Assembly: GCF_009668025.1 (NCBI RefSeq)
Contig: NZ_WJXZ01000009.1
Coordinates: 652,426-716,425 of the forward strand
From: Larkinella terrae
GTDB taxonomy: Bacteria > Bacteroidota > Bacteroidia > Cytophagales > Spirosomataceae
Direction of reading: 5' to 3'
Length of the DNA stretch: 64,000 nt
Shown: positions 1-10,100 of the stretch, one piece after another
Layout: each line of letters begins with the position of its first letter
How positions within the stretch are numbered: position 1 is the first letter of the stretch
Notes under the pieces: model-generated
Databases searched by the model: none
Seen by the model: the letters and a program-made list of their open reading frames with translations, nothing else
What the model was told of the DNA's origin: nothing
Translations under genes and position numbers: made by a program

Positions 1-12
1 GATCCTGAGGAA

Positions 13-624
13 ATGGCCGACTCCCTTACCGCCGTACAGACTGAACATTCGCGTCATTCCGATGAGAAGTTGTGGTCTATTTACCGCACGGGAAACCAGC
101 AAGCGTTGTCGATCATTTACAGTCGGCACGTCAAACCACTCTACGCTTACGGGCGAAAATTCAATGCGGACGGCGATGTGGTCAAGGATTGCATTCAGGA
201 TTTATTCAGTGAGCTGATGCAAAAATCAACCTCCGTTTCCGAAACCGCCAGCGTTAAGAATTACCTGATGAAATCCCTCCGCCGGAAGCTCCTGGCCGAA
301 AGCCATAAGCGGGTTATGTGGCCGCTTTCCGCCGATTACGCCTTCGAACTGATTCCCAGCATAGAAGAGCAATTGATTGAAACTCAGATGAATCAGGAAG
401 CAGCCAGCCAGGTCCGGAAAGCGATTACCCAACTGACCAACCGGCAACAGGAAATTATTTACCTGAAATTTTACCACGACCTTGATAATCAGTCCATTGC
501 TGAAGTTATGACGCTGACCTATCCGGCGGTTTGCAACCTCATTTCCAAGTCCTTGAAATCCATCCGAGCCATTCTGGCAAACTCCCTTTTCCTGCTTTTC
601 CTCCTCACAATCGACCGGTTTTAA
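13..624 (+). CDS. ECF-type RNA polymerase sigma factor (FecI-like)
   Basis: A 203-residue sigma-70 family protein. Region 2 lies at about residues 24-90 (QALSIIYSRHVKPLYAYGRK, then DCIQDLFSELM), and region 4 with its helix-turn-helix at about 137-190 (LTNRQQEIIYLKFYHDLDN, then SIAEVM). There is no region 3 or 1.1, as expected for an ECF factor. The C-terminus runs on into a hydrophobic tail (about residues 187-200, SLFLLFLLTI); from memory such tails occur in other Bacteroidota FecI-like factors, but its role is unknown. The gene is followed by a FecR anti-sigma and an STN-containing SusC. That is the order known for trans-envelope signalling systems, so its likely job is to transcribe the downstream susCD genes when substrate binds outside. 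The start codon is 12 bases from the window edge, so the promoter is not visible. Confidence 0.93.
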   Translation: MADSLTAVQTEHSRHSDEKLWSIYRTGNQQALSIIYSRHVKPLYAYGRKFNADGDVVKDCIQDLFSELMQKSTSVSETASVKNYLMKSLRRKLLAESHKRVMWPLSADYAFELIPSIEEQLIETQMNQEAASQVRKAITQLTNRQQEIIYLKFYHDLDNQSIAEVMTLTYPAVCNLISKSLKSIRAILANSLFLLFLLTIDRF

Positions 625-837
625 GTTTTTTTTCCACAATCCTGGTTGCGCGTTCAGGCTTGGGTTTTACACAGAAACCATTTTTTTTCTTGCAAATTTC
701 CCGGATCAGCTTGCACTTCCCAGCGAATTTTCTGGCAACATTACCATTTTTTAAAAATTATCTCCAAAAAAATGGTGAGTTTAAAACCGCACCTCTCTAT
801 TCATGGGTAGAAGGTTCCTCAATTGGTTTTCGAATAA

Positions 838-1875
838 ATGTTGCTCCCCATGAACTGGTTGCCCGAAATGCTGTTACAGAACGATGAGTTTCGCCGATGG
901 GTGCTAAAACCAACGGACGAACTTAATCAAAAGTGGGAAGCCCTCCTTGCCAACGCGACGGATGAGCAGCAACAATTTGTGCAGCAGGCGCGTACGGTTT
1001 TGCTGAGTCTGCCGACCGAGCCTGAACTTGCCGACAATGAAACCGCAACGCTCTGGCAATCCATTCTGGACCATAGTCAGTCTCCTTCTTCAGTTCAGCC
1101 GATGCCGGATTCCGGGCGGCTCCGTGTAGCGCGCTGGTATCGCATTGCCGCCGTTCTGGCGGTCGTTTTTCTGGCGGGATGGCTCGGCTGGCGTACCTAC
1201 ACTCATCGCACAATTGCCATCCAAACCACTTTCGGGCAAATCCGGCAGTTCAACCTCCCCGACGGTTCGCAGATCACGCTCAACGGCAACTCAACCCTTT
1301 CCTACCCAGCCAACTGGTCCAATCAGGAGCAGCGGCAGGTGTGGCTGGAAGGCGAAGCTTACTTCAAGGTAACGAAGCAACGGTTTCAGCAACAACCTGT
1401 GAAGTTCGTCGTGCATTCGGCGGATGTAAATATCGAGGTTTTGGGTACCCGGTTTAACGTCAAAAACCGCCGGGGGCTGGTCAATGTCGTTCTGAACGAA
1501 GGAAAAATCCAAATCAGTCAGCTAGCCAGTCTGAACAGCCAATCCAGTATGGTCATGAAACCGGGCGATGTCGTTGAGTTTTCCAAGGTGCAGAAAACGT
1601 TCCGGCAGCAACAGGTGAAGCAACCCGAAATCTATTCGTCCTGGACGCAGAAGGTGCTGATTTTTGACAATACGCCCTTGCAGGAAATCGCCCGGACGCT
1701 GGAAGATACGTATCAATTAAAAGTGACGTTTGCGGACGATTCGCTGAGCCATCTAACCTTCACCGGCAATTTGCCAGCCAGTGATCCCAACACCATTTTA
1801 AGGACTTTAGCGAAGGCTTTTGACTTACAGATTACGCGTACCGATGAACAGCAAGTGACCATCCAATCCCGTTAA
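838..1875 (+). CDS. FecR-family anti-sigma factor
   Basis: A 345-residue inner-membrane protein. The N-terminal cytoplasmic part (to about residue 98) would hold the sigma factor. One membrane segment follows at about 103-118 (AAVLAVVFLAGWLGW). The periplasmic FecR domain starts near residue 128 (TTFGQIRQFNLPDGSQITLN). The C-terminal part from about 275 (VLIFDNTPLQEIARTLEDTY) matches the DUF4974 region usual in Bacteroidota FecR proteins. An alternative start is the ATG at 850, four codons later; nothing in the sequence decides between them. A 213-bp gap separates it from the sigma gene, longer than is usual for co-translated partners, so it may have its own promoter. Confidence 0.93.
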   Translation: MLLPMNWLPEMLLQNDEFRRWVLKPTDELNQKWEALLANATDEQQQFVQQARTVLLSLPTEPELADNETATLWQSILDHSQSPSSVQPMPDSGRLRVARWYRIAAVLAVVFLAGWLGWRTYTHRTIAIQTTFGQIRQFNLPDGSQITLNGNSTLSYPANWSNQEQRQVWLEGEAYFKVTKQRFQQQPVKFVVHSADVNIEVLGTRFNVKNRRGLVNVVLNEGKIQISQLASLNSQSSMVMKPGDVVEFSKVQKTFRQQQVKQPEIYSSWTQKVLIFDNTPLQEIARTLEDTYQLKVTFADDSLSHLTFTGNLPASDPNTILRTLAKAFDLQITRTDEQQVTIQSR

Positions 1876-1912
1876 TTTCATGGATTAACCCTTATTCCTA
1901 AACCCTCCATCT

Positions 1913-4900
1913 ATGTACATGTTACGAAGGACCGCATTCGCACTGGCCCTGCTGGGATTTTCTTTGCCGTCGCCGGGGCAAAGTTTTGCGCGGCTTACTC
2001 CTGATCAGGAAACCAAACCTGCCGCGAATAAAGCGGAAAGTCCGCAGGCACTGGAGCAGGTTTTGCAGACGATTCAGGCCCGGCAGAAGGTATTTTTCAA
2101 TTACAGCAATCGGCTCATCCAGAATAAAACGGTGGTGGTTAATCTGGACGAAATTACGAGCGACAACCTGGATAAACAGCTCAACGATCTGCTCCAGCCA
2201 CTGGGACTCCAGTTCGAAAAACAGGCCGGACGCCGGTATCTGATTTTCCAGGTAACCCCGAAAAATACCAAACCCGCTGACCCGACCACCAGTCGGGTTG
2301 AAACCGCCCCGATTTCCATTCCGAAGCTGCTTGCCATCGAACCGGCGGCCATCGAAGTTACCGGTCGCGTTACGGCGGGCGACAACAAAGAACCGTTGCC
2401 TGGCGTCAGCGTCATTCTAAAAGGAACCACCAAAGGCACGACTACCGACGCCGAGGGAAAGTTTCGGCTGGAGGCTGCCGACGAAACCTCCGTCCTGATT
2501 TTTTCGTTCGTCGGCTATTTGCCTGAAGAAATAGTCGTTGGCACTAGAAAGGTCATCGACGTGGTTTTGAAAGCCGACACCAAAGCACTCGAAGAAATCG
2601 TGGTGGTGGGTTACGGAACGCAAAAACGGGCCGACATCACCGGAGCCATCACCTCGATCTCGGAAAAATCGCTGCGGGAAGTGCCCGTTACCAACGCCCA
2701 GCAGATGTTGCAGGGCCGGGCCGCCGGGGTTTACGTGGTTCAAAGCAGTTACAAACCGGGTTCGGGCGCAACCGTTCAAATTCGGGGTCGGCGGTCGTTC
2801 AGCGCGGGAAATGATCCTCTGTACGTCGTGGACGGCATTCCGATTTCGGGCGGTTTCAACGACATCAATCCGAGCGATATCGTGTCGATGGAAGTGCTGA
2901 AAGACGCGTCGGCCACTGCCATTTACGGTTCGCGCGGGGCCAACGGCGTTGTGATTATCTCCACCAAACGAGGCACGCCGGGCCGCATCAGTGTCAATTA
3001 CACCAATTATCTGGGCGTTTCGACCATTTCGCGCTACGCCAACATGATGAACGGCGCCGAATTTGCCGCCTATCGCCGGGAAGCCGCGCGCACCGCCGGA
3101 CGCTACGATATCGAAAAACCGGCTGAATCGGACAAGTTACTTTTCGAACCCGTCGAGCTGGCATCCATTGCCGAAGGCCGCTCGACGGATTACCAGCGCA
3201 TGGTGGTCCGGAACGGTTTTACCAACAACCACGATGTGAGCGTTTCGGGCGGCACCGACAAGACGCGGTTCAATATTTCGCTCGGCTATTTTCGCGACAA
3301 AGGCATCATTCCGGGTCAGGATTTTACCCGGTTTACGAGCCGCATCAACATCGACCAGAAAATTGGCCAGCGGTTCAGCGTCGGAACGTCCATGCTGGGA
3401 TCGTACAGCGTTCAGAACGGCGCCGATCTCAACGTCTATCAGTTAGCTTTACAGGCCAATCCGCTGGGGGTTCCGTACGGCCCAACCGGCAATCTGATTT
3501 TCCGACCGACCAACGATGCCCTGATTACCAACCCGATGTCGGATCTGGTGAAAGGCGCATCCATCAACGTCAACAAGCGGTTTCGGCTGTTTACAAGTTT
3601 GTACGGCGAAGCGGAAATCATCGACGGTTTGAAGTTCCGGATGAATTTTGGCCCGGATTTGACGAAAAGTAACCTCGGCAATTTTCGCGGAAAATTCACC
3701 AATGCCAGCCAGGGCGGGGTTCCGTCGGCGAACGTGACCGAAGAATTTGTCTTCAATTACACCTGGGAAAACATCCTGACGTACAAGAAAACGCTGGCCC
3801 GTCTGCACACCCTGGATTTGACCGGTTTATACAGTATTCAGGCGCGGACGCAGGAAAATCTGTCGGCAAACGTGCAGGGCCTGCCGGTAGAGTCGTTGCA
3901 GTTCTTCAATCTGGGTCAGGGCAGCACCATCAACAGCGTGGGAAGTGCTTATTCCAAATGGGCCATCCTGTCGTACATGGGGCGGATCAACTACGCTTTC
4001 GACGACCGGTTTTTGCTGACCTTTACGGGCCGGTTCGACGGTTCGTCGCGATTTGCGCCGGGCAATCAGTGGGGTTTCTTCCCTTCCGTGGCACTCGGCT
4101 GGAACCTGATCAACGAAGATTTCCTCAAAACCAGCAAGGTTTTCAGCAACCTGAAACTGCGGATGAGCTACGGCGAAACCGGAAATACCGGCATCGATCC
4201 GTACCAGACGCAGGGCTTGCTAACCCGCACCACGTATGATTTCGACGGCACGGCGGCTTACGGTTACCGGCCGGGAACGATCCGAAACAGCAGCCTGAAG
4301 TGGGAAACCACCGGTTCGGCCAACGTAGGTATCGACTTCGGCCTATTGAACGAACGAATTACCGGTTCGGTGGAATTTTACCGGTCAACAACCCGCGATC
4401 TGCTGTTGCCCCGCGTGCTGCCCACGACCAGCGGTTTTACGTCCATTCTCGAAAACGTCGGTTCGACCCGCAACACCGGTTTTGAGTTTACGTTATCGAC
4501 GCGCAACATTGTCGCGCAGAACAACGGTTTTACCTGGTCGACAGATTTTAACTTCTTTACGAACAAGGAAAAAATCCTGGAACTCTCTCAGGGTAAGGCC
4601 GATGACGTTGGAAATGCGCGCTTTATCGGTCAGCCGATTTCGGTTTTCTATGACTACGAGCGCATCGGAATCTGGCAATTGGGCGAAGACAAACAGGCGG
4701 CACAGTTCAGCTCCAAAGTGGGTCAGAACAAGATCAACGACCGCAACGGCAACGGTGTGATCGATCCCGACGACCGCATGATTCTCGGCACTTCCGTTCC
4801 GAAATTCACGGGCGGTTTGACCAACCGGTTTTCGTACAAAGGTTTTGACCTGTCGATTTTCCTCTTCGCCCGGTTTGGGAATATGATCCAGAGCGGTTTT

Positions 4901-5269
4901 CACGACGGCTCGATTTTCGCACTGGCGGGCCGGTTCAACAATTTCAAGGTCGATTACTGGACCAAGGACAATCCGACCAACGCTTATCCGCAGCCGAATC
5001 TGTCGCAGGAGCGCCCGTTGTTCAACTCCACGCTGACCTATTTTGACGGCTCCTTTATCAAGGTTCGGAACATCAATCTGGGCTACAACCTGGCTTCTGA
5101 CCTGGCTAAAAAACTGAGAACCAATGCCATCCGGGTGTACGGCAGCATTCAGAATCCGCTCATGTACGCACCTTATGTTCAGAAGCATAACGGTATCGAC
5201 CCGGAAATTCCGACCTCCGATACTCCCCTTTCGCGTCAATTTCTGGCCGGTGTCAACATCACTTTTTAA
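1913..5269 (+). CDS. SusC/RagA TonB-dependent outer-membrane transporter with STN signalling domain
   Basis: A 1118-residue outer-membrane receptor. In order: signal peptide (about 1-24); STN (secretin/TonB short) domain at about 47-118; a carboxypeptidase-regulatory-like beta-sandwich at about 146-222 (ITGRV-like start IEVTGRVTAGDN); the SusC plug at about 225-350 with the family hallmarks EEIVVVGYGTQKRADITGAI, LYVVDGIPI and DASATAIYGSRGANGV; then a long beta-barrel ending in the aromatic-terminated strand FLAGVNITF. The STN domain is the part that contacts a FecR protein in known systems, which links this receptor to the FecR gene just upstream. An alternative start is the ATG at 1919. The substrate cannot be read from the sequence; the neighbours suggest a carbohydrate or sulfated polymer. 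Confidence 0.96.
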   Translation: MYMLRRTAFALALLGFSLPSPGQSFARLTPDQETKPAANKAESPQALEQVLQTIQARQKVFFNYSNRLIQNKTVVVNLDEITSDNLDKQLNDLLQPLGLQFEKQAGRRYLIFQVTPKNTKPADPTTSRVETAPISIPKLLAIEPAAIEVTGRVTAGDNKEPLPGVSVILKGTTKGTTTDAEGKFRLEAADETSVLIFSFVGYLPEEIVVGTRKVIDVVLKADTKALEEIVVVGYGTQKRADITGAITSISEKSLREVPVTNAQQMLQGRAAGVYVVQSSYKPGSGATVQIRGRRSFSAGNDPLYVVDGIPISGGFNDINPSDIVSMEVLKDASATAIYGSRGANGVVIISTKRGTPGRISVNYTNYLGVSTISRYANMMNGAEFAAYRREAARTAGRYDIEKPAESDKLLFEPVELASIAEGRSTDYQRMVVRNGFTNNHDVSVSGGTDKTRFNISLGYFRDKGIIPGQDFTRFTSRINIDQKIGQRFSVGTSMLGSYSVQNGADLNVYQLALQANPLGVPYGPTGNLIFRPTNDALITNPMSDLVKGASINVNKRFRLFTSLYGEAEIIDGLKFRMNFGPDLTKSNLGNFRGKFTNASQGGVPSANVTEEFVFNYTWENILTYKKTLARLHTLDLTGLYSIQARTQENLSANVQGLPVESLQFFNLGQGSTINSVGSAYSKWAILSYMGRINYAFDDRFLLTFTGRFDGSSRFAPGNQWGFFPSVALGWNLINEDFLKTSKVFSNLKLRMSYGETGNTGIDPYQTQGLLTRTTYDFDGTAAYGYRPGTIRNSSLKWETTGSANVGIDFGLLNERITGSVEFYRSTTRDLLLPRVLPTTSGFTSILENVGSTRNTGFEFTLSTRNIVAQNNGFTWSTDFNFFTNKEKILELSQGKADDVGNARFIGQPISVFYDYERIGIWQLGEDKQAAQFSSKVGQNKINDRNGNGVIDPDDRMILGTSVPKFTGGLTNRFSYKGFDLSIFLFARFGNMIQSGFHDGSIFALAGRFNNFKVDYWTKDNPTNAYPQPNLSQERPLFNSTLTYFDGSFIKVRNINLGYNLASDLAKKLRTNAIRVYGSIQNPLMYAPYVQKHNGIDPEIPTSDTPLSRQFLAGVNITF

Positions 5270-5280
5270 CGAGCAAACCG

Positions 5281-6909
5281 ATGAAAAAAATAGTCTTTTA
5301 CGCCCTGATCGGGCTGAGTCTTTTTACCACATCCTGCAACAGTCTGCTCGTAGAAGATGTGCGTTCGCAGATTACGGACAATTACCTGAACACGCCGGAG
5401 GGTTTTGAAACTGCCGTCAATGCCTCGTACAGCCACATCCGAACATTCTACGGGCAGGAAGAAGGCGGAGCGCTGTCGGTTTTTGGCACCGACGAATTTA
5501 CCAACGGGTACGGCGGTACGTTCATGAATCTTAATTTCTACGACAGCGGTCTCAACCCCCGGGCACCCGTTCTCAATACGCTGTGGGACAACATGTACAT
5601 CGGGATCAACAATTGCAACGCCGTCATTGGCCGGGCCGACAAGGTGCCGGGGCTCGACGAAAAGCTCAAAACCACCCGGATTGCCGAGGTGCGGTTTTTG
5701 CGTGCCTACTATTATTTCCTGCTCGTCCAGACGTTCGGACCGGTTCACATTTCGCTCAAAGAATCTGAAGGTGTGGTGGTTACGGCCACGCGCTCGCCCA
5801 TCAAGGACGTTTACAAAGTCATCACCGATGACCTGGATTTTGCCGTTGCCAACCTGCCAGCCACGGCTGCGATTTACGGACGGGTGTATAAATCGGCTGC
5901 CGAATTTCTACTTTCGAAAGTCTATCTGACGCGCGCCGGAACCGAAGCAGCCGGAACCGATGACCACGCAAAAGCCGCCGATCTGGCGAAGAAAGTCATT
6001 GCCAACACCAACCTGAGCCTGCTCCCCAGCTACGCCAAAATCTTCGAGCAGGGCGCGGGCGAGAAAAACAGCGAAGTGGTTTGGGCCATTCAATACAGCA
6101 CGGATTTGCTGACCACCGGACTCGGTAATTCGGCGCATCTGTATTACCTGGCGGAGTACGACCGGCTGCCCGGCATGCAGCGCGACATCGCCAACGGCCG
6201 CCCGTGGGTGCGGTTTAAGCCGACGATGTTCACCGTCATGAACCTCTTCGACCGGAAAAACGATAGTCGGTACGAAGCTTCGTTCAAGTTCGTCTTTTAC
6301 AGCAACAAACCGGGCACCTACACCATCGGCCAGAAACAGGTGACATTTGCGCAGGGCGATACGGCCATCTGGGTGGCGGACCGCGAGCTGACAGCCGCCG
6401 AACTGGCGAAGAAAAATTACAGCGTGTATCCGCCCAGCGCCTACAACGACCGGATTTACCCGACCCTTACTAAATTTCTGGACCCGACCCGCGTCAGTGT
6501 GCAGGAAATGCGGGGTTCGCGGGATTTCCTGGTTTTCCGGCTGGCTGAAGCCTATCTGATTGCCGCCGAAGGGTTGATGATGAGCGGTAAAAAGAGCGAA
6601 GCACTGACGTACATCAATGCGGTCCGCACGCGAGCAGCCAAAAAAGGATCGGAAGCCGCGATGAAAGTAACGGAAGATCAGTTGACTATCGACTTTGTTC
6701 TGGACGAACGGGCGCGCGAACTATTGGGCGAGTACGTCCGCTGGTTCGATCTGGTCAGAACCGGCAAACTGCTCGAACGGGTGAAAAAATACAACCCCGA
6801 TGGCGCCAACCAGATCCGCGATTTCCACGTCCTGCGCCCGATTCCGCAAACCCAGATTGACCGGACGGAAGGAGGAATTCAGGCTTTTCCGCAGAATAAA
6901 GGGTATTGA
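5281..6909 (+). CDS. SusD/RagB surface nutrient-binding lipoprotein
   Basis: A 542-residue lipoprotein. The signal peptide ends in a lipobox with Cys19 (SLFTTSCNSLL). The SusD-like N-terminal alpha-helical region (LWDNMYIGINNCNAVI, EVRFLRAYYYFLLVQTFG) and the C-terminal region (FLVFRLAEAYLIAAEG, ERARELLGEYVRWFDLVRTG) are both clear. SusD proteins sit on the outside of the outer membrane as a lid over SusC and bind the substrate. The gene begins 11 bp after the susC stop, so the two are almost certainly co-transcribed and form one uptake complex. Confidence 0.96.
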   Translation: MKKIVFYALIGLSLFTTSCNSLLVEDVRSQITDNYLNTPEGFETAVNASYSHIRTFYGQEEGGALSVFGTDEFTNGYGGTFMNLNFYDSGLNPRAPVLNTLWDNMYIGINNCNAVIGRADKVPGLDEKLKTTRIAEVRFLRAYYYFLLVQTFGPVHISLKESEGVVVTATRSPIKDVYKVITDDLDFAVANLPATAAIYGRVYKSAAEFLLSKVYLTRAGTEAAGTDDHAKAADLAKKVIANTNLSLLPSYAKIFEQGAGEKNSEVVWAIQYSTDLLTTGLGNSAHLYYLAEYDRLPGMQRDIANGRPWVRFKPTMFTVMNLFDRKNDSRYEASFKFVFYSNKPGTYTIGQKQVTFAQGDTAIWVADRELTAAELAKKNYSVYPPSAYNDRIYPTLTKFLDPTRVSVQEMRGSRDFLVFRLAEAYLIAAEGLMMSGKKSEALTYINAVRTRAAKKGSEAAMKVTEDQLTIDFVLDERARELLGEYVRWFDLVRTGKLLERVKKYNPDGANQIRDFHVLRPIPQTQIDRTEGGIQAFPQNKGY

Positions 6910-6930
6910 TTGTATATAGTGTGTAAAAAT

Positions 6931-6956
6931 CAGCCAACGGTCCAAACCCTGGGCTG
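6931..6956. repeat. Solo copy of a 26-nt hairpin unit downstream of susD
   Basis: Reads CAGCCAA, then CGGTCCAAACCC, then TGGGCTG, followed by an A/T run. It has the same length and layout as the arms of the paired elements at 10547-10643 and 54026-54150 and agrees with the 10553-10578 arm at about 19 of 26 positions. Its outer stem is CAGCC/GGGCTG rather than CAGTCAG/CTGACTG. It could also serve as a transcription terminator for the susCD operon. Assignment to the repeat family is my inference. Confidence 0.5.
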
Positions 6957-6980
6957 AAAAATTTTCGTTACACTTAGAAA

Positions 6981-7110
6981 TTGTCTAAAAGTCTGATTTT
7001 CCATCACTTCAGTCTGCCCCCAACCCCCTAAAGGGGCTTTACTCGGCTTCTCAAAGCCCCTTTAGGGGTTGGGGCAAAGGGAAAAGGAAAATCATAAAAT
7101 TTAGACAGTC
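6981..7110. repeat. Long palindromic intergenic element (REP/MITE-like)
   Basis: A palindrome of about 130 bp filling much of the gap between susD and the DUF1553 gene. The ends are inverted repeats: TGTCTAAA at 6982-6989 pairs with TTTAGACA at 7100-7107, followed inward by GATTTTCC matched on the other side. The core stem is CCCCTAAAGGGGCTTT near 7025-7040 with its complement at 7053-7068, and the loop is TTTACTCGGCTTCTCAAAG (7038-7056). A second member begins at 63901 with a 23-bp identical stretch of the left arm (7012-7034 equals 63930-63952). No open reading frame lies inside, so any mobility would depend on an enzyme encoded elsewhere. Confidence 0.85.
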
Positions 7111-7193
7111 TTTTACCAACTTATTATAATAGGCGAAATTACACCGGGAACCCGGTTTTTCAGTATCTTTAAGGTGTGTTGCAATTCTTACGT

Positions 7194-10100
7194 ATGAAAA
7201 CGATTGGCTTTTGGGTTGTTCTGGCGGTAGTTGCTCTAACGGGTTGTCAGCCCGATCAGCTTCCGCAGGAGGTGCAGTTGGCGATGGAGAAAACCCCCGA
7301 AACGGTGGATTACAACCTGCACGTCAAGCCGATCATTTCGGACCGCTGTTTTAAATGCCACGGCCCCGACAGGGCCAAAATCGAAGCCGGTTTGCAACTG
7401 GCAAACTTTGAAGGCGCAACCTTGAAAAACAAGGAAGGCCGGCGGGCGATTGTGCCGGGCGACATCGGAAAAAGCGAGCTGGTCAAGCGGATTCTGAGTC
7501 ACGACCCTGACGAGGTGATGCCTACGCCCAAATCGAACCTGACGTTGACTGCCGACGAAAAAGCCATTCTCATCAAATGGATTGAGCAGGGCGCGGAATA
7601 CAAGGAACACTGGTCGCTGACAAAAATCGAAAAACCGGACGTACCGAAAGTGGGGCAAAGTTTTCTGTCGCGCTGGGGCATCACGTCCGACGAAGAAACC
7701 AACTGGGCCCGAAACGAAATTGACCGGTTTACGCTGGCGAAAATGAAGGAGTTGGGGCTAAAACCATCGCCCAAAGCCGAAAAATCGACTTTACTCCGGC
7801 GCATTTACATGGACCTGACGGGCCTCCCTCCCACGCCCGCCGAGGTGGAAGCGTTTGAGAAAAATACCTCCCCGAATGCTTACGAGCAAGTAGTTGACAA
7901 ACTATTGGCATCTCCACATTATGGTGAACAACAGGCCATTAGCTGGCTCGACCTGGCCCGTTTTGCCGATTCGCAAGGCTATCAGGACGATCCGATGCGC
8001 AACGCCTTTCCGTACCGCGACTGGGTCATTAAATCTTTCAATCAAAATCTGCCGTTCGACCAGTTTGTGATGAATCAGTTGGCCGGTGATTTGTTACCGG
8101 TTTCACCCAATCCGCAAGTCCAGCGGGAAAAGCTGCTCGCAACGGCCTTCAACCGGTTACATTCGCAAAGTGGCGAAAACGGCATTATTCCCGAAGAATA
8201 CCGCATTGAATACGTGGCCGACCGCGCCAATACGTTCGGGAAAGCGTTTCTGGGACTGACGATGGAGTGCGCCCGCTGCCACGACCACAAGTATGACCCC
8301 ATTAGCCAGAAAGACTATTATTCGCTCTTTGCGTTTTTCAACCAGAACAAGGAAACGGGACAGATTACCCACAATGGCGAAGCCTGCCCGACCGTGATGC
8401 TGCCGACCACCCAAACCGAGCAAACCCTGAAATATATTCGGTCCAACATTCAGCAGCTCGAAAACCGCTTACAGCCAGAACGTTACAAAAACTCCTTTGC
8501 GCAGTGGGTCAGCCAACCGGCGCCAGTTTTGACTTTAAATCGCGGTTTGCTGGTGCATTTGCCGCTGGAAGCTGAGGTAAATGACGGCTACGAAAACCGG
8601 GGCGACAAATCCTTTACGGCCTTTGTAACGGGTGACAAAGAACGAAAACCGGGGCCAACCGCAGGAAAAGTGGGAAATGGCATCCAGCTCAATGGCGAAT
8701 GTGGCATCGGGATTTTGTCGGAAACGGTTGATCGGGTCGACGGGAAGATGCAGGAATCGCCGAAGCGGTTTGGAAAAGGGCTGAATTTTGAGCGCAATCA
8801 GGAATTCTCGGTCAGTGTGTGGGTGAATCCGGCTAAAACCGGCGAAGAAGGTGCCATTTTTCGGCGGACCAACTACGAAAACGAAGGTTATCGTGGGTAT
8901 TCGGTGAAATTGAATCCTGACCAGACGCTGACGGTTTTGCTGAGTTACGTCTGGCCCGCCAACTGCATCGAACTGCGGACAACGGATAAACTGCGTCTGA
9001 ACCGCTGGCAGCACCTCACCCTGACCTACGACGGCGGAGCCAAAGCCGCCGGGGTGCGGTTTTTCGTGGATGGAAAACCGGCGCGAATGAAAATCATCAC
9101 GGACAACCTGACGAAGGGCCTGCTGCACGGTGAATTCAATTCCAACAAACAGGGTAAATTTTACGGTTTTGAGCTGGGATACGATGCGCGGGAAAAAACG
9201 CTCAAGGATGTCAGCCTGGACGAACTGCGGATTTACAACCGTCGGCTTTCGGTGTTGGAAGTGCAGTCACTGGCTGAAAACACTGATCAGATTACTCCGA
9301 TTTTGCAACTGCCAGTCGCCCAACGAACCGGTCAGCAGCGACAGAATCTTTTTGAATATTATTTGCTTACTTCAGATTCCACCTTTGCGAAGATCAACCG
9401 CCAGTTATCCGCCGTTCGGGGGCAGGAAGTGGCGGTCTTGTCCGACATTCCCGAAGTAATGGCAATGCAGGAACTTCCCGCCGATCAGCGCCGGAAAAGC
9501 TTTATTTTGAACCGGGGTGTGTACGACGCTCCTGGTGCCGAAGTGCATTCCCAAACCCCGCTCCGGTTAGGAAAATTGCCCGCCGATTATCCACAAAACC
9601 GCCTGGGTCTGGCGCAGTGGCTGCTCGCCGAAGAAAACCCGCTGTTCGCCCGCGTGATGGTCAACCGGCTGTGGCAGAACTACTTCGGCAACGGCATTGT
9701 CAAAACCCAGGAAGATTTCGGGAGTCAGGGTGACCTGCCGTCGCATCCCGAATTGCTGGATTGGCTGGCCGTTCGGTTTCGGGAAGAAAACTGGGACACG
9801 AAGCGGTTTATCAAACGGATGGTGATGTCGGCCACCTACCAGCAGTCGTCCAAAGCGACACCCGAAGAAATTGAGCGCGACCCGGATAACAAATGGCTGG
9901 CACGGGGCAGCAGCTACCGGTTTTCTGCCGAACAGGTTCGCGACAATGCGCTGGCAGCCAGCGGCTTATTGGTTCAGAAAATTGGCGGACCGAGCGTTTA
10001 CCCCTACCAACCCGCCGGAATCTGGGAAGCTCTGGCCACCCGCAACACGATCAGCTACCGCCAGCAGCACGGCGACAGCCTGTACCGGCGCAGCATGTAC

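Noticed and set aside
625..837. Possible small gene between the sigma factor and FecR
   Set aside because: The + frame there (531-887) is an overlapping shadow with no family pattern; the DNA is low-complexity and looks like a leader.
7014..7068. The CCCCTAAAGGGG stem as a simple terminator only
   Set aside because: The pairing extends well beyond it to TGTCTAAA/TTTAGACA ends and a second copy exists at 63901, so it is part of a repeat element.
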